Assembly (NCBI RefSeq): GCF_004362145.1
Contig: NZ_SNXC01000001.1
Location: 38,903-102,902, forward strand
DNA from: Marinomonas balearica
GTDB taxonomy: Bacteria > Pseudomonadota > Gammaproteobacteria > Pseudomonadales > Marinomonadaceae
DNA: 64,000 bases
Direction of reading: 5' to 3'
A program made the translations under genes and the position numbers. Position 1 is the stretch's first letter. The number at the start of each line of letters is the position of its first letter. Below, piece by piece: positions 63,875 to 64,000 of this stretch. The notes beneath the pieces are model-generated. The model had not been told where the DNA came from, did no database searches, and saw only the letters and a program-made list of their open reading frames with translations.

Positions 63875-64000
63875 ACTAAGAAGAACGCTTCTAAGTAACC
63901 GAGTCGGTACGCTCTTTAAAATAGATAATCAGATAATTTGTGTGGGCGCTCGCTGGAGACTTCTAAAAAATTAAAGTCTTTGATGAGTGAACACGTCAAT
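63875..64000 (+). other. rRNA operon leader with boxB-like hairpin and boxA
   Basis: A boxB-like hairpin lies at 63875-63896 (ACTAAGAAG / CTTCTAAGT with a mismatch), followed by boxA GCTCTTTAAAAT at 63911-63922, the antitermination signal of ribosomal RNA operons. The sequence continues as 16S leader to the window end. The 16S gene itself is outside. Confidence 0.75.

Overview
The window reads as a chromosome segment of a marine gammaproteobacterium, probably of the Oceanospirillales and most like Marinomonas. This is inferred from gene content (PuuABC and PotFGHI polyamine genes, RarD, RibN under an FMN riboswitch, AhpCF, many chemoreceptors, GGDEF/EAL proteins) and a moderate base composition. 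No species is proven. Nearly all of the window is coding. The left edge cuts a TVP38-oxidoreductase fusion gene, and the right edge stops inside the leader of a ribosomal RNA operon, before 16S itself.

Layout. 1-4.2 kb: TVP38/flavin oxidoreductase fusion, a small lipoprotein, and a divergent LysR/DMT exporter pair. 4.4-10.0 kb: the most striking locus, an AT-rich operon resembling a Gram-positive dlt operon. It has two AMP-forming ligases (the second with a fused carrier domain), a membrane-anchored SGNH protein, an MBOAT acyltransferase and a 48-residue microprotein ending in FIYWNY, which resembles the C-terminal acyl-acceptor motif of DltX. 10.1-13.4 kb: RibN behind an FMN riboswitch, RarD and a TauE-type exporter. 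13.7-19.1 kb: a dCache chemoreceptor, a LysR/GST pair and a secreted S41 protease. 19.1-21.5 kb: three DNA-repair-type genes (tag, a radical SAM protein, a hypoxanthine-DNA glycosylase) with a LexA-like box. 21.5-28 kb: an NTF2-like lipoprotein, a GH114 protein, an EF-hand protein and two tandem chemoreceptors. 28.4-31.8 kb: urate breakdown (hpxO, hiuH, uraD) and an SGNH hydrolase. 31.8-47 kb: a polyamine region that makes putrescine from agmatine (aguA, aguB), takes it up (potFGHI) and degrades it by the gamma-glutamyl route (puuA, puuB, puuC, plus a class I amidotransferase that may do the final hydrolysis). It is interrupted by a decayed beta-helix gene and a LuxR regulator. 47-54 kb: a GH32 sucrose/fructan hydrolase, remnants of dppF and of a VOC gene, an intact VOC gene, a WYL regulator with an ABM monooxygenase, and a two-domain beta-propeller phytase. 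54-64 kb: a degenerate GGDEF membrane protein with an AraC regulator, a nitroreductase, a GGDEF-EAL protein, a GcvR-like ACT protein, an MFS exporter, ahpF, ahpC and the rrn promoter.

How parts work together. The dlt-like operon should activate a small acyl or amino-acyl group in the cytoplasm, load it on the carrier domain, pass it through the MBOAT to the microprotein tyrosine, and finally let the SGNH protein place it on an envelope acceptor. Substrate and acceptor cannot be read from the sequence. The urate and polyamine genes are coherent nitrogen-salvage modules. A 140-bp IS5-like miniature element (15-bp terminal repeats, 5-bp target duplication) sits upstream of hpxO inside an older inverted repeat that covers the hpxO ribosome binding site, and a lone copy of the same end lies at 24.4 kb. 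No tRNA gene, CRISPR array, prophage or intact transposase was seen.
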